Assembly (NCBI RefSeq): GCF_026183675.1
Contig: NZ_JAPIVK010000035.1
Coordinates: 1-43,483, forward strand
Length of the DNA: 43,483 nt
Source: Microbulbifer halophilus
GTDB taxonomy: Bacteria > Pseudomonadota > Gammaproteobacteria > Pseudomonadales > Cellvibrionaceae
Reading direction: 5' to 3'
Below the pieces are notes generated by a model. It was not told the origin of the DNA, ran no database searches, and saw nothing but the letters and a program-made list of their open reading frames with translations. Position 1 is the stretch's first letter, and the number at the start of each line of letters is the position of its first letter. Shown one piece after another: positions 1 through 8,860 of the stretch. A program made the translations under genes and the position numbers.

Positions 1-44
1 TCGGGACTCGGGACTCGGGACTCGGGACTCGGGACTCGGGACTC
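1..44. repeat. Heptanucleotide tandem repeat (TCGGGAC)n
   Basis: Six perfect head-to-tail copies of TCGGGAC plus two further bases start at the first base, so the array is cut by the window edge and its true length is unknown. It lies in the intergenic space upstream of dapE. No function is evident. Confidence 0.9.
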
Positions 45-49
45 TTCCA

Positions 50-262
50 GTAGGGTGCGCCGTGCGCACCGTTGATCGGGCCGTAGGGAGGGGCGAAGTT
101 CGGTTCGTAAGGAGGCCCCGGGACGGCCCTGCTGTCGGGGGTTATTTGCTCAACAGCCTCATCGGCAATCATTTCACAAACAACCCCCGACAGCAGGGCC
201 TTCACATCCGGCCTCGGTATTCTTTTTGACATTGATCGGCCGGTGCGCACGGCGCACCCTAC
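50..262. repeat. Nested inverted-repeat element, copy A
   Basis: Two perfect 21-bp outer arms (50-70 and 242-262, core GGTGCGCACGGCGCACCC) enclose a second perfect 19-bp inverted repeat (125-143 and 182-200, GGCCCTGCTGTCGGGGGTT) with a 38-nt loop. The inner hairpin and its 3' flank recur in opposite orientation at about 15.10-15.19 kb with only a few changes, so this is a dispersed non-coding repeat. The stretch 1-301 holds no gene. Confidence 0.85.
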
Positions 263-301
263 AGCCCGGCACCTACTACCCAATTTACGACGGACGAATT
301 A

Positions 302-1435
302 ATGACACCGACAATACAACTCGCCAGCGACCTGATCCGCCGCAAATCCGTCACCCCTGACGACGCCGGCTGTATGCCGCTGATGCTCGAGCGCCTGGAA
401 AAAATCGGCTTCGAGACCACTCACCTGCGCCGCGGCGATACCGACAATTTCTGGGCGGAGCGCAAAGGCTCTGGCGAGGGCCCGCTGTTCGCCTTCGCCG
501 GCCACACCGATGTGGTGCCTACCGGCCCGGAAGAAAACTGGCGGCACCCACCGTTTGAACCGGTGATCGAGGACGGTATCCTCTACGGCCGCGGCGCCGC
601 GGACATGAAGGGCTCACTGGCGGCCATGGTGGTGGCCTGCGAGGAGTTTGTCGCGGCCCATCCCGACCACAGCGGCCGCATCGCCTTCCTGATCACCAGC
701 GACGAAGAGGGCCCCGCCGCCGACGGCACCGTCAAGGTGGTCGAGTGGCTGGAGGAAAGGGGCGAGAAGATCGACTGCTGCCTGGTGGGTGAGCCCTCCA
801 GCACCGACCGCGTCGGCGATGTCATCAAGAACGGCCGCCGCGGCTCCCTGGGCCTGGAACTGACCGTGTTCGGTGTGCAGGGCCATGTCGCCTACCCGCA
901 CCTGGCGGAAAACCCGGTGCACACACTGGCACCGGCACTGGCGGAACTCGCCGCCGAACAGTGGGATAACGGCAACGACTTTTTCCCGGCCACCAGCTTC
1001 CAGGTCTCCAATATCAACGGCGGCACCGGCGCCACCAATGTGATCCCCGGCGAAGTCAAAGTGATCTGCAACTGGCGCTTCTCCACCGAAACCACGGCGG
1101 AGGAGCTGGAGAGCCGCGCGCGGAAGATTCTGGATGGGCACGACCTCAACTACCGGGCGAATTTCAAGCTCTCCGGCCAGCCCTTCCTGACCGCCGGGGG
1201 CCCGCTGGTGGAGGCCACCCAGGCCGCCATCAAAACCGTGACCGGCGAAACCACGCAACTGTCCACCGCCGGCGGCACCTCCGACGGCCGCTTTATCGCC
1301 CCCACCGGCGCACAGGTGGTGGAACTGGGACCGGTCAACGCCACCATTCACAAGGTGGACGAGTGCGTAAAGGCAGACGACCTGGACCCGCTCAAGGATA
1401 TGTACCGGGAGATACTGGAAGGGTTGCTGCGGTAA
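302..1435 (+). CDS. dapE: Succinyl-diaminopimelate desuccinylase DapE
   Basis: This M20 zinc aminopeptidase-type enzyme (377 aa, normal family length) hydrolyses N-succinyl-LL-diaminopimelate to LL-diaminopimelate and succinate, in the cytosolic lysine and peptidoglycan-precursor pathway. The metal-ligand pattern is complete: H68 in [11 protein letters not shown]101 in GRGAADMKG, the general base/ligand pair E135-E136 in SDEEGPA, E164 in VGEPSS, and a late His in NATIHKVDE near residue 350. The dimerisation (lid) domain lies between about residues 180 and 290. The ATG at 302 gives the canonical N-terminus, although the ribosome binding site is weak. It stands alone, with a repeat upstream and a secreted peptidase downstream. 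The identification is secure from motifs and length. Confidence 0.95.
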   Translation: MTPTIQLASDLIRRKSVTPDDAGCMPLMLERLEKIGFETTHLRRGDTDNFWAERKGSGEGPLFAFAGHTDVVPTGPEENWRHPPFEPVIEDGILYGRGAADMKGSLAAMVVACEEFVAAHPDHSGRIAFLITSDEEGPAADGTVKVVEWLEERGEKIDCCLVGEPSSTDRVGDVIKNGRRGSLGLELTVFGVQGHVAYPHLAENPVHTLAPALAELAAEQWDNGNDFFPATSFQVSNINGGTGATNVIPGEVKVICNWRFSTETTAEELESRARKILDGHDLNYRANFKLSGQPFLTAGGPLVEATQAAIKTVTGETTQLSTAGGTSDGRFIAPTGAQVVELGPVNATIHKVDECVKADDLDPLKDMYREILEGLLR

Positions 1436-1529
1436 CCCCACAGAACGGTCTTTCTGCCGCGCTCGCCTTCTACCAACTCGTCAAATTGTTTAGTCTGGCC
1501 GGGATAATGCCAATAAGAGACCGGCCGAC

Positions 1530-3599
1530 ATGTACCGATTGCTGAATTCCATTGCGTTTATGGCACTGGCGCTGCCCGCGCTGGCCGCCGCGGAGATTTC
1601 CGACTTCCAATACGAAGATGTCTTCAACCTGGAGTACGCCAGCGACCCCCATTTTGACGGGAGAGGTGAGACCGTCTTCTACGTCCGCAATTTTATGGAC
1701 AAGATGGCAGACAGGAAGCGCTCCAACCTCTGGCGCATCGACACGGATGGCGACAACCACCGCCCGCTGACCTCCGGCAACTACTCCGACCACTCGCCCC
1801 GCCTGTCGCCGGACGGCGAAGTACTGGCCTTTATCAGCGACCGCAGCGGCAAACCGCAAATTCACTTGCTGTGGCTGGACAACGGCCGGTTTCTGCAGAT
1901 ATCCCACCTACCCGAATCACCGTCCAATATTCAGTGGTCCAGAGACGGCAGCAAGCTGGCCTTCACCATGTTCGTTCCGGAAAGCAAACCGCTGCCGGTC
2001 AAACTGCCCGAAAAGCCCGAAGGCGCAAAGTGGGCGGAAAGCCCCAGATTTATCGACCGCGCCACCTACCGTGCGGACGGCCGCGGTTATCTCAAGCAGG
2101 GCCACAACCAGGTTTTCGTTATCTCCCACGAGGGTGGCACGCCCCGCCAGCTCACCGCCGGTGAGTTCGACCACAACAGCCGGCTGGCCTGGAGCAAAGA
2201 CGACGACGCCCTCTACTTCTCCGCAAACCGACATCCCGATCACGAGTTGGAGATGATGAATTCGGAGATTTACAAAGTCAGCCTGGTAGACGGCGAAATT
2301 GAACAGGTAACCGAACGTTTCGGACCGGATTCCAGTCCACGGGTTTCGCCCGATGGTGAACGCCTGGCCTACCTGGGTTTTGAGGACAGGAAGCTCGGCT
2401 ATCACAATGCCGGCCTGCGCATTCTCGACCTGGAAAGCGGCCAAACCCGGGCGGTGGATACCGCCAAGGATCGCAGTGTCGGCGATTTTGCCTGGGCAGA
2501 CAACAAGCGCATCGCCTATTCCTACGACGATTCCGGCTCCACCAAGATCGCCTTGAAGAGAATCGGCGGCGGCGAAAAAGTACTGGCCTCCGACGCCGGC
2601 GGCCTCTCCCTGGGGCGCCCCTATCCCGGCGCCGACTTCGCGCTCTCCGGGCGCGGCGAAATCGCCTATACGCGCACCCTCGGCCAACAGCCGGCGGAAC
2701 TCGCCCTGTCGCGCAACGGCAATGTGCGCCAGATAACCGAACTGAACGGCGACCTGATGCCGCTTCGCAATATGGCACAGATCGAGGAGATTCGGTACGA
2801 ATCCAGCCACGACGGCCGCGAAATCCAGGGTTGGGTGGCCTACCCACCCGGTTTTGATCCGCAGCAAAAATACCCGCTACTGCTGGAAATTCACGGCGGC
2901 CCCTTCGCCAACTACGGGCCCCGCTTCGCCGCGGAAATCCAGCTCTATGCCGCCGCCGGCTATGTGGTGCTCTACACCAACCCGCGCGGCTCCACCAGCT
3001 ACGGCCAGGAGTTCGCCAACCTCATCCACCACAACTACCCCAGCCAGGACTACGACGACCTGATGTCCGGTGTCGACACGCTGGTCGACCAGGGTTATAT
3101 CGACGAAGACCGACTCTATGTCACCGGCGGCAGTGGCGGTGGCACCCTCACCGCCTGGATAGTGGGCAAGACGGACCGCTTCCGCGCCGCAGTGGTGGCC
3201 AAGCCGGTGATCAACTGGGAGAGTTTCGTACTCACTGCCGACTACTCGCGCTTTTTCGTCGACTACTGGTTTGCGGGCATGCCCTGGGAAGAACCGGAAA
3301 ACTACCGCCGCCGCTCCCCGCTCACCTACGCCGGGAATATCACCACTCCCACCATGCTCCTCACCGGGGAACAGGACTATCGCACCCCCATCTCGGAGAC
3401 GGAACAGTTCTACCAGGCACTCAAACTCCGGCAGATAGACACCGCCATGGTGCGCATCCCCGGCGCCTCCCACGGCATAGCCGCCCGCCCCAGCCAGCTG
3501 ATTGCCAAGGTGGCATCGGTTCTGTATTGGTTTGATCAGTACAAGCCCGCCGAGGAAGGCGCACAGGTGGCAATGGACGGCGAAAGTCCGGATACCTGA
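1530..3599 (+). CDS. Secreted S9 family prolyl oligopeptidase-like peptidase
   Basis: The 689-aa protein has a Sec-type signal peptide (about residues 1-21, ending ALPALAAAE), a WD40/PD40-like beta-propeller with repeats such as SPRLSPDGE and SPRVSPDGE, and a C-terminal alpha/beta-hydrolase peptidase domain from about residue 425. The serine is in the nucleophile elbow GGSGGG (S535), followed by the acid in GEQDYRTP (D616) and the histidine in GASHGIA (H648), a complete S9 triad. Family members cleave oligopeptides, often dipeptides, and the signal peptide places this one in the periplasm or outside the cell. Whether it prefers proline, alanine or acyl-peptide substrates cannot be read from sequence. 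It appears monocistronic. Confidence 0.9.
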   Translation: MYRLLNSIAFMALALPALAAAEISDFQYEDVFNLEYASDPHFDGRGETVFYVRNFMDKMADRKRSNLWRIDTDGDNHRPLTSGNYSDHSPRLSPDGEVLAFISDRSGKPQIHLLWLDNGRFLQISHLPESPSNIQWSRDGSKLAFTMFVPESKPLPVKLPEKPEGAKWAESPRFIDRATYRADGRGYLKQGHNQVFVISHEGGTPRQLTAGEFDHNSRLAWSKDDDALYFSANRHPDHELEMMNSEIYKVSLVDGEIEQVTERFGPDSSPRVSPDGERLAYLGFEDRKLGYHNAGLRILDLESGQTRAVDTAKDRSVGDFAWADNKRIAYSYDDSGSTKIALKRIGGGEKVLASDAGGLSLGRPYPGADFALSGRGEIAYTRTLGQQPAELALSRNGNVRQITELNGDLMPLRNMAQIEEIRYESSHDGREIQGWVAYPPGFDPQQKYPLLLEIHGGPFANYGPRFAAEIQLYAAAGYVVLYTNPRGSTSYGQEFANLIHHNYPSQDYDDLMSGVDTLVDQGYIDEDRLYVTGGSGGGTLTAWIVGKTDRFRAAVVAKPVINWESFVLTADYSRFFVDYWFAGMPWEEPENYRRRSPLTYAGNITTPTMLLTGEQDYRTPISETEQFYQALKLRQIDTAMVRIPGASHGIAARPSQLIAKVASVLYWFDQYKPAEEGAQVAMDGESPDT

Positions 3600-3610
3600 A
3601 AGATTCAGCC

Positions 3611-3638
3611 GGGGCCGGATGGAAGATCCGCCGGCCCC
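3611..3638. terminator. Hairpin between convergent genes
   Basis: GGGGCCGG (3611-3618) pairs perfectly with CCGGCCCC (3631-3638) across a 12-nt loop. It lies between the S9 peptidase stop and the convergent small gene. No U-run follows on either strand, so termination is only an inference. Confidence 0.35.
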
Positions 3639-3660
3639 TGCCCACCCGGACCTTATCCCC

Positions 3661-4041
3661 TCAGTGCAGCCGCCCCTGCTCCCGCCGGCGGCTGTCCTGC
3701 TCATCCGGCTCGTAACCGTGGGCCAGCACAAAGTAGTAAATCACCTGCGCCTGGCCCTGCACTTCCGCCAGCAGATCGAAATTGAACTCGCCTTTCTCGC
3801 CGGACGAGACCTGTACCGAGGCGATATGTTCCGGCTCGATAAACAGTTCCGCCACCGGGCGCTTGCCCCGCATCACCTGGACCAGCAGGGTGCGCACATC
3901 CTCCTCGGTAAAGCGCCAGTGGTAGTCGTCTTCGTCGTAGACCAGCGAGTCGGAAGTACCGGCGCGCAGAATGCAATTGGCATGCTCGATCAGCCAGGGC
4001 CAGAATTCTGTGAACGTCAGGGTCGTATTCATCGGCGTCAT
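3661..4041 (-). CDS. Conserved hypothetical protein downstream of fldB
   Basis: A soluble acidic 126-aa protein starting MTPMNTTLTFTEFWPWL, with no signal peptide or membrane segment. I know it only as an uncharacterised gammaproteobacterial protein often found beside a flavodoxin. The chosen ATG (4041) overlaps the fldB stop by one base (TGATG), which indicates translational coupling, whereas an upstream extension would run deep into fldB. The C-terminus is charged (DEQDSRRREQGRLH). A role linked to flavodoxin is suggested by context alone. Confidence 0.75.
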   Translation of the reverse strand: MTPMNTTLTFTEFWPWLIEHANCILRAGTSDSLVYDEDDYHWRFTEEDVRTLLVQVMRGKRPVAELFIEPEHIASVQVSSGEKGEFNFDLLAEVQGQAQVIYYFVLAHGYEPDEQDSRRREQGRLH

Positions 4042-4592
4042 CAATCGTCCAGTTGTCCGACGCCGTCTGCGCCGCCCTCGAGGCCGAATTCTTCGGCAAT
4101 CTGCCGGCACCAGCGATTCAGGCGTCCGGCGGTCATCTCCTCCTGCTGGTCCTCGTCGATGGCCAGGCCGACGAACTTGCCCTCGCCGGGGATCTCGGCC
4201 TTGGAGGCCTCGAACTCGTAGCCCTCAGTGGACCAGTGGCCGACAATGGCGCCGCCGCGCGCGACGATCACGTCGTGCAGCATGCCCATGGCGTCGAGGA
4301 AGTAGTCGCCGTAGCCGAACTGATCACCCAGGCCGAACAGCGCCACGGTTTTACCGCTGAAATCGATCTCTTCCACATCCTCCCAGAATTCCTCCCAGTC
4401 GGACTGGATCTGGCCGAAATCCCAGGTGGGGATACCAAACATCAGCCGTTCGTAATCGGCGATTTCCAGTTGGGTCACATCGGCGATATCGTGAACATCC
4501 ACCCGGTCCTCCCCCAGGCGCGCCTGGATACGCAGGGCCACCGCCTCGGTGTTGCCCTCGTCGCTGCCGTAAAACAAGCCGATTCTGCTCAC
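4041..4592 (-). CDS. fldB: Flavodoxin FldB
   Basis: A long-chain flavodoxin of 183 aa, a cytosolic one-electron carrier using FMN. The FMN phosphate loop is FYGSDEGNTEAVA (about residues 7-19). The flavin-stacking regions are GIPTWDFGQIQSDWEEFW and GLGDQFGYGDYFLDAMG, and the C-terminal part has the GHWSTEGYEFEASK block seen in E. coli FldB (GYWPTEGYEF) rather than FldA. The start is a GTG at 4592 with AGGAG five bases upstream; the overlapping ATG is out of frame and a longer reading has no support. It forms a two-gene operon with the small downstream protein. The flavodoxin assignment is certain; FldB over FldA is likely. Confidence 0.9.
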   Translation of the reverse strand: MSRIGLFYGSDEGNTEAVALRIQARLGEDRVDVHDIADVTQLEIADYERLMFGIPTWDFGQIQSDWEEFWEDVEEIDFSGKTVALFGLGDQFGYGDYFLDAMGMLHDVIVARGGAIVGHWSTEGYEFEASKAEIPGEGKFVGLAIDEDQQEEMTAGRLNRWCRQIAEEFGLEGGADGVGQLDD

Positions 4593-4799
4593 ATTCACTC
4601 CTATCTGGCCCGCCTGCAGGCCGTTGCATTCTCTATCGAGCGGCGGCGTATTCTCCCAGCAATGGGGGGATGCGGCAAGTTGAGGCGCCTGGCGCACCAA
4701 TTGAAAAAGCCCCCGCAATGGGGGGGGCAAGGGGTTACGAACATCGGGGCCCTGGGGTAGAGGGGACCCGATCGATCGCACAGGAGGGTTGGGTGTTAC

Positions 4800-5285
4800 T
4801 TAGCGATTGTCCCGGCGACGCTCGGCGCGTCTCTCGCGACGTTCTTCCCAGCGGGCCTTGCGCTCGGCCTTCATCTGTTCCAGCTTGGCCTTCTGCTCGT
4901 CGGTGAGGATGGCCTGGAACTGCCGATGCTGCTCGTGCATGGCCTGCATCCGGGTCACCTGCAGTTTACCCAGTTCCGCGCCCAGCTGGTCGAGGGTGGC
5001 CTGGTCGGCCCCGGACTCGATTGCCCCGCGCAACTGTTTATGGATCTCGCGGCGCTTCTCGCGCTGGGCCTTGTGCGCCTCGCGGTTGGCATCGCGGTCG
5101 GCTTTCAGCTGGGCTTTCTGACCCTCGGTCAGCCCCAGCTTCTCGGCCATGCGTTCAAACATCCTGTGCTTGGAGTGGTGCGGCCCGTGGTGGTGATCGC
5201 CGCCTCCGGATGCCAAACTCATTCCCGGCGCTGCCAGGGCGCCGGCCAGCACCAGGCTGCCGGCCACTGCTTTCCAATTGTTCAT
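4800..5285 (-). CDS. Spy/CpxP-family periplasmic protein with LTxxQ motifs
   Basis: A 161-aa protein with a signal peptide (about 1-26, cleaved near MSLASG), then a His-rich stretch (GGGDHHHGPHHSKH) that may bind metal. The remainder is a highly charged helical domain carrying two LTxxQ-type motifs, LTEGQKAQL and LTDEQKAKL, the hallmark of the CpxP/Spy family of periplasmic chaperones and Cpx signal inhibitors. The C-terminus is strongly basic. It is divergent from the CpxRA-like operon, the classic cpxP position, and shares a promoter full of GTAAA half-sites. It probably acts as a periplasmic adaptor that dampens the sensor kinase and is itself Cpx-induced. Confidence 0.88.
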   Translation of the reverse strand: MNNWKAVAGSLVLAGALAAPGMSLASGGGDHHHGPHHSKHRMFERMAEKLGLTEGQKAQLKADRDANREAHKAQREKRREIHKQLRGAIESGADQATLDQLGAELGKLQVTRMQAMHEQHRQFQAILTDEQKAKLEQMKAERKARWEERRERRAERRRDNR

Positions 5286-5310
5286 CGACGGTTCCTCTTG
5301 TTCGCTGTCG

Positions 5311-5381
5311 GTAAATGCATACTAGGGCTCCGCCGTGTAAATGAGGGATAACGGCGGTAAACAAGCGTTAAGAACGGTAAA
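5311..5381. promoter_or_regulatory. CpxR-type binding-site array between spy-like gene and cpxR
   Basis: Five half-sites sit exactly 10 bp apart: GTAAA at 5337, GATAA at 5347, GTAAA at 5357, GTTAA at 5367 and GTAAA at 5377. One more GTAAA at 5311 is out of phase. The enterobacterial CpxR box is two GTAAA half-sites spaced by about five bases, so this is an extended in-phase array in the 188-bp divergent region. Autoregulation of both transcription units is inferred. Confidence 0.75.
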
Positions 5382-5473
5382 CAGGATTCCGCCCCGCCAC
5401 ATACGGCGCCACGTCTTTGCATATAATGGGCCCGCGTGCTGTCAGGCACTAACAACTCGAGGTCACAGACAAT

Positions 5474-6184
5474 ATGAGCCGTATCCTTCTGGTCGACGAC
5501 GACAGCGAATTGACCGATCTTCTGCAGGAGTTCCTCACCGGCGAGGGATTCGACGTGACCGTCGCCAACGACGGCGGCAGCGGCCTGGAGCTCGCCCAGA
5601 GCCGGGACTTCGATGCGCTGGTGCTGGATGTGATGCTGCCGGTGCACAACGGTTTCGACCTGCTGCGCAAGCTGCGCAAGGAGGCCTCGCCGGGCAGCCG
5701 TTCGCTGCCGGTGCTGATGCTGACCGCCAAGGGCGATACCGTCGACCGCATCGTCGGCCTGGAGATGGGCGCCGACGACTACCTGCCCAAGCCCTGCAAC
5801 CCCCGCGAACTGGCCGCACGCCTGCGCGCAGTGCTGCGCCGCGGCGGCCCCAGGTCGAGCGAAGAGGCGGACAGCGGTCTCACCAGCGGACCGCTGCGCC
5901 TGCTGCCGACGGAACACCAGGCCTACTGGGAGGACCAGCTGCTGTCGCTGACCGGCGCGGAATTTTCGGTACTCAAGGTGCTGGTGGAGCACGCCGGCGA
6001 GGTTGTGAGCAAGGAAGTACTCACCGAGAACGCCCTGGGGCGCAAGCTGATGCCCTACGACCGTTCCATCGATGTGCACGTCAGCAATCTGCGCAAGAAG
6101 CTCGGCGAACACGGCGACAGCCGCGATATGATCATCAATATCCGCGGCGCCGGCTATATGCTGACCCAGAGTGCCGGCAACTGA
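5474..6184 (+). CDS. cpxR: CpxR-like OmpR-family response regulator
   Basis: A 236-aa OmpR/PhoB-type regulator. The receiver domain (about 1-120) has the acidic pocket D8-D10, phosphoacceptor D52 (VLDVMLP), a switch Thr in MLTAKGD and the conserved Lys in LPKP. A winged-helix domain follows (about 135-232), with the CpxR-like recognition region LGRKLMPYDRSIDVHVSNLRKKL. The start lies at the canonical MSRILLVDDD. The stop overlaps the kinase start by one base (TGATG), so the pair is translationally coupled. A CpxP-like gene is divergent upstream and the promoter carries GTAAA ladders, supporting a Cpx envelope-stress role with autoregulation. Confidence 0.9.
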   Translation: MSRILLVDDDSELTDLLQEFLTGEGFDVTVANDGGSGLELAQSRDFDALVLDVMLPVHNGFDLLRKLRKEASPGSRSLPVLMLTAKGDTVDRIVGLEMGADDYLPKPCNPRELAARLRAVLRRGGPRSSEEADSGLTSGPLRLLPTEHQAYWEDQLLSLTGAEFSVLKVLVEHAGEVVSKEVLTENALGRKLMPYDRSIDVHVSNLRKKLGEHGDSRDMIINIRGAGYMLTQSAGN

Positions 6185-7560
6185 TGCGCAGCCTCTTCTG
6201 GAAAATGTTTTTCGGCGCCTGGATCACCGCCATGGTGATGGTGGTGGCGGCAATCTATATCACCCACTTCGGGGAGTTCGGCGATCCGCTCCAGAAAGAC
6301 CGCTGGGAGGGGCCGGCCCTGTTCCGCGAGGTGGTGCACAACCTGCGCCGCTCCCGCCGCCACGGGCCCGACCACTTCCGCCGCTGGCTGGAGAGCGCGC
6401 CGGACAAGGTCCGGGAGCGGGTATTCGCCATCGACCAGAACGGCCGGGAGCTACTGGGCCGGCCCCTGCCCAAGGACATGGCGCCGCTGTTCGAGAGCCT
6501 CAATTATCGCAACCGCGAGACCCGCGCGCTGGTCGACAAGAAGCCCACGGTGGGCTTTTTCCTGCCCCTGCGCAGCCCGGACAGCCTGCGCGTTACCATC
6601 GTCGTCGGGCAGAGCAAGGAGGGGCTGTTGCTGCGGTTCCTGTGGCGCAATTTCTGGCCCATGCTGCTGTTGTCGATGATCGCCTCCGGCGGCGTCTGCT
6701 ACTGGCTGGCGCGCTACCTGAGCCGCCCGCTGGACCAGCTGCGCGCGGCCACCCGCCGCGTGGCCGCCGGCGAACTGGACTACCGCGTCGCGCCCGGGCT
6801 GCACAGCCGCAGCGACGAATTGGCCGACCTGGCGCGGGACTTCGACTCCATGACGGCCCAGCTGCAGGAATCCATGGCCGAGCAGGGTCGCCTGATCAAG
6901 GATGTCTCTCACGAACTGCGCTCGCCGCTGGCGCGCCTGCAGGTAGCGCTGGGGATCGCGCGCCAGAAAAATGTGCGGCTACTGGATACCGAGCTGGACA
7001 AGATCGGCAAGGCCGCTGACTACCTGGAAGACATTATCGCCGACGTGCTGTCGCTTCCGGTGGCCGGCGGGGACCAGCGGCCGCTGGACGATGTGGTGGA
7101 GATCCAGAGCCTGCTGGAGGCCCTGGCAGAAGACCTGAAAGGCGAAGCCGGGGGCAAATCCGTGCATTTCGACCTCCGTCCCGGCGCGGGAGAACTGCTG
7201 GTTGCCACGCGCGGCAGCTCGCTGACCGCGGCGCTGGAAAATATCCTGCGCAACGCGATCAAATACAGTCCGGAGGGCGGCGTCGTCACGGTGACCACAG
7301 AGCACTCGGGCGAACACTGTCTCATCGGGGTGATCGATTCCGGCAGCGGCGTGGCCGACGGGGAACTCGAGGCGATATTCCGTCCCTTCTACCGTACCGA
7401 TACCGCCCGCACCCGGGAGAGTGGCGGCTTCGGCCTCGGCCTGGCCATCGCCCAGCGCACCATCCTCCGCCACGGCGGCGACATCAGCGCCCGCAACGCG
7501 CCCGGCGCGGGGCTGTGTATCGAGGTGCAATTGCCGCTGCTCGAGCTCAATGAACAGTGA
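6184..7560 (+). CDS. cpxA: CpxA-like sensor histidine kinase
   Basis: A 458-aa inner-membrane kinase. It has TM1 at about residues 7-28, a periplasmic sensor region of about 130 residues, TM2 around 158-180, a HAMP domain, the phosphoacceptor H243 in KDVSHELRSPLARL, and a HATPase domain with N-box NILRNAIKYSPEGG and G-boxes DSGSGV and GGFGLGLAIA. The H-box form and genetic linkage match CpxA. The ATG at 6184 overlaps the regulator stop, and the longer in-frame reading upstream is only a shadow of the regulator. It is expected to phosphorylate and dephosphorylate the linked regulator in response to envelope damage. Confidence 0.9.
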   Translation: MRSLFWKMFFGAWITAMVMVVAAIYITHFGEFGDPLQKDRWEGPALFREVVHNLRRSRRHGPDHFRRWLESAPDKVRERVFAIDQNGRELLGRPLPKDMAPLFESLNYRNRETRALVDKKPTVGFFLPLRSPDSLRVTIVVGQSKEGLLLRFLWRNFWPMLLLSMIASGGVCYWLARYLSRPLDQLRAATRRVAAGELDYRVAPGLHSRSDELADLARDFDSMTAQLQESMAEQGRLIKDVSHELRSPLARLQVALGIARQKNVRLLDTELDKIGKAADYLEDIIADVLSLPVAGGDQRPLDDVVEIQSLLEALAEDLKGEAGGKSVHFDLRPGAGELLVATRGSSLTAALENILRNAIKYSPEGGVVTVTTEHSGEHCLIGVIDSGSGVADGELEAIFRPFYRTDTARTRESGGFGLGLAIAQRTILRHGGDISARNAPGAGLCIEVQLPLLELNEQ

Positions 7561-7614
7561 GCGTATAGCGATGCATGCCGACAACAAGCTGTTCTTCTGC
7601 ATGGATCACTGACC

Positions 7615-7941
7615 GGGGGAACTGCTATACGCTGGAGCAGTGAAAATCCCAATGTGGGCAGCGGCAGCCAGAAAATCATCGCCAGCAAGCCCCATTCCCT
7701 GGTGCGTACCGAGATGGACTTTGGCAAACAGGGTACCGCCGAGGCCGAATTCCGCCTGCGGCCACAAAATGGCGGCACGCAGGTCACGTGGCAGTTCAGG
7801 ACCAGCATGGGCTCGGGGCCGGTAGCCCGCTGGATGGGACTGCTGGTCAAACGGATGGTGGGCGACTCCTGCCAGCAGGGGCTGGAAAAGCTGAAGAAGG
7901 TGGCGGAGTCGACGGAACAGGAATCAAATAACCAAAACTAA
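7615..7941 (+). pseudogene. 5'-truncated SRPBCC-family protein remnant
   Basis: From about 7621 the frame reads TAIRWSSENPNVGSGSQKI and continues with GGTQVTWQF and a GLLVKRMVGD...GLEKLKK ending, the C-terminal half of a START/SRPBCC (polyketide cyclase-like) protein of usually about 170 aa. The N-terminal half is missing: upstream codons do not continue the fold, and the only starts in frame are internal (a GTG at 7654). It begins within 60 bp of the cpxA stop, so a deletion probably joined it there. Expression as a short protein cannot be excluded. Confidence 0.65.
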
Positions 7942-7968
7942 ACATCGAAGATTGAACAACTGCAGTGT

Positions 7969-7992
7969 GCGCCCTGCGCACCCTGCGGCTTT
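7969..7992. repeat. Short GTGCGC palindrome
   Basis: TGCGCCCTGCGCACCCTGCGG lies between the SRPBCC remnant and the rluB stop. It resembles the outer arm of the repeat at 50-262, so it may be a degenerate member of the same family. It could also act as a hairpin between the convergent units. Confidence 0.35.
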
Positions 7993-8860
7993 ACTTTCTG
8001 TTCCTCGATTTTTGATTCTTGCCTTTTGCCTGCGGCGGCTTGCGCAGTTTGCGGCGCTGGCGCTGCAGGCTCTGTTTCTCCGCCTGGGTCAGCGGGCGCT
8101 GGCCCAGTTTCGGCAGGCCGGCAGTGACGCAGAGTTCGTCGATATCCCGCGGTTCCATCTCGATCCACTGACCGACCCGCACGTTGGACGGAATGAACAC
8201 ATTGCCATAGCGCACCCGCTTCAGGCGGCTGACGCGCACGCCCTGGGACTCCCACAGTCGGCGCACTTCGCGGTTGCGCCCCTCCATCACCGCGCAGTAG
8301 TACCAGCGGTTGCTGCCCTCGCCGCCGCTCTCGACGATATCGGTAAAGCGGGCGACGCCGTCTTCCAGCAGGACGCCGGTAAGCAGGCGCCTTTTCATCT
8401 CGTCGTCCACCTTGCCCTGAATACGCACCAGATACTCGCGATCGATCACCGACGACGGGTGCATCAGTTTGTTGGCCAGTTCGCCACTGTTGGTAAACAA
8501 CAGCAGGCCGCTGGTATTGAAATCCAGCCGGCCCACGGAGATCCAGCGCCCGGAGCGAAGCCTCGGCAGCCGGTCGTAGACGGTCGGGCGGCCTTCCGGG
8601 TCGTGGCGGGAACAGATCTCGCCCATCGGCTTGTTGTACAGGATGACGCGGCAGCGGCTGTCTTCCGCCGCCGGCAGCGGGCGGCCGTCCAGCGCCACCT
8701 GATCGCTATCGGTCGCCCGTTCGCCCAGTTCGGCCACCTGGCCGTTCACGGTGACCCGACCGGCCTCGATGGCACGTTCCATTTCCCGACGGGAGCCGAG
8801 CCCGGCGCGCGCCAGGACTTTCTGCAGTTTTTCGCCTGCGGGCGAAGTGCCTTCATTCAT
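7991..8860 (-). CDS. rluB: 23S rRNA pseudouridine synthase RluB
   Basis: A 289-aa RsuA/RluB-type pseudouridine synthase. An S4 RNA-binding domain (about 9-65, [16 protein letters not shown]) precedes the catalytic domain, whose nucleophile D113 lies in [14 protein letters not shown]. The [15 protein letters not shown] block is typical of the family. The basic tail ([21 protein letters not shown]) is typical of RluB and suits 23S rRNA binding; E. coli RluB makes pseudouridine 2605. Its ATG overlaps the scpB stop by four bases (ATGA), so it is the last gene of scpA-scpB-rluB, a common gammaproteobacterial order. Confidence 0.92.
   Translation of the reverse strand: MNEGTSPAGEKLQKVLARAGLGSRREMERAIEAGRVTVNGQVAELGERATDSDQVALDGRPLPAAEDSRCRVILYNKPMGEICSRHDPEGRPTVYDRLPRLRSGRWISVGRLDFNTSGLLLFTNSGELANKLMHPSSVIDREYLVRIQGKVDDEMKRRLLTGVLLEDGVARFTDIVESGGEGSNRWYYCAVMEGRNREVRRLWESQGVRVSRLKRVRYGNVFIPSNVRVGQWIEMEPRDIDELCVTAGLPKLGQRPLTQAEKQSLQRQRRKLRKPPQAKGKNQKSRNRK

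Noticed and set aside
5341..6181. Upstream extension of the sensor-kinase frame to 739 codons
   Set aside because: The extra residues are an Arg-rich out-of-frame reading of the response regulator; the true start is the ATG at 6184.
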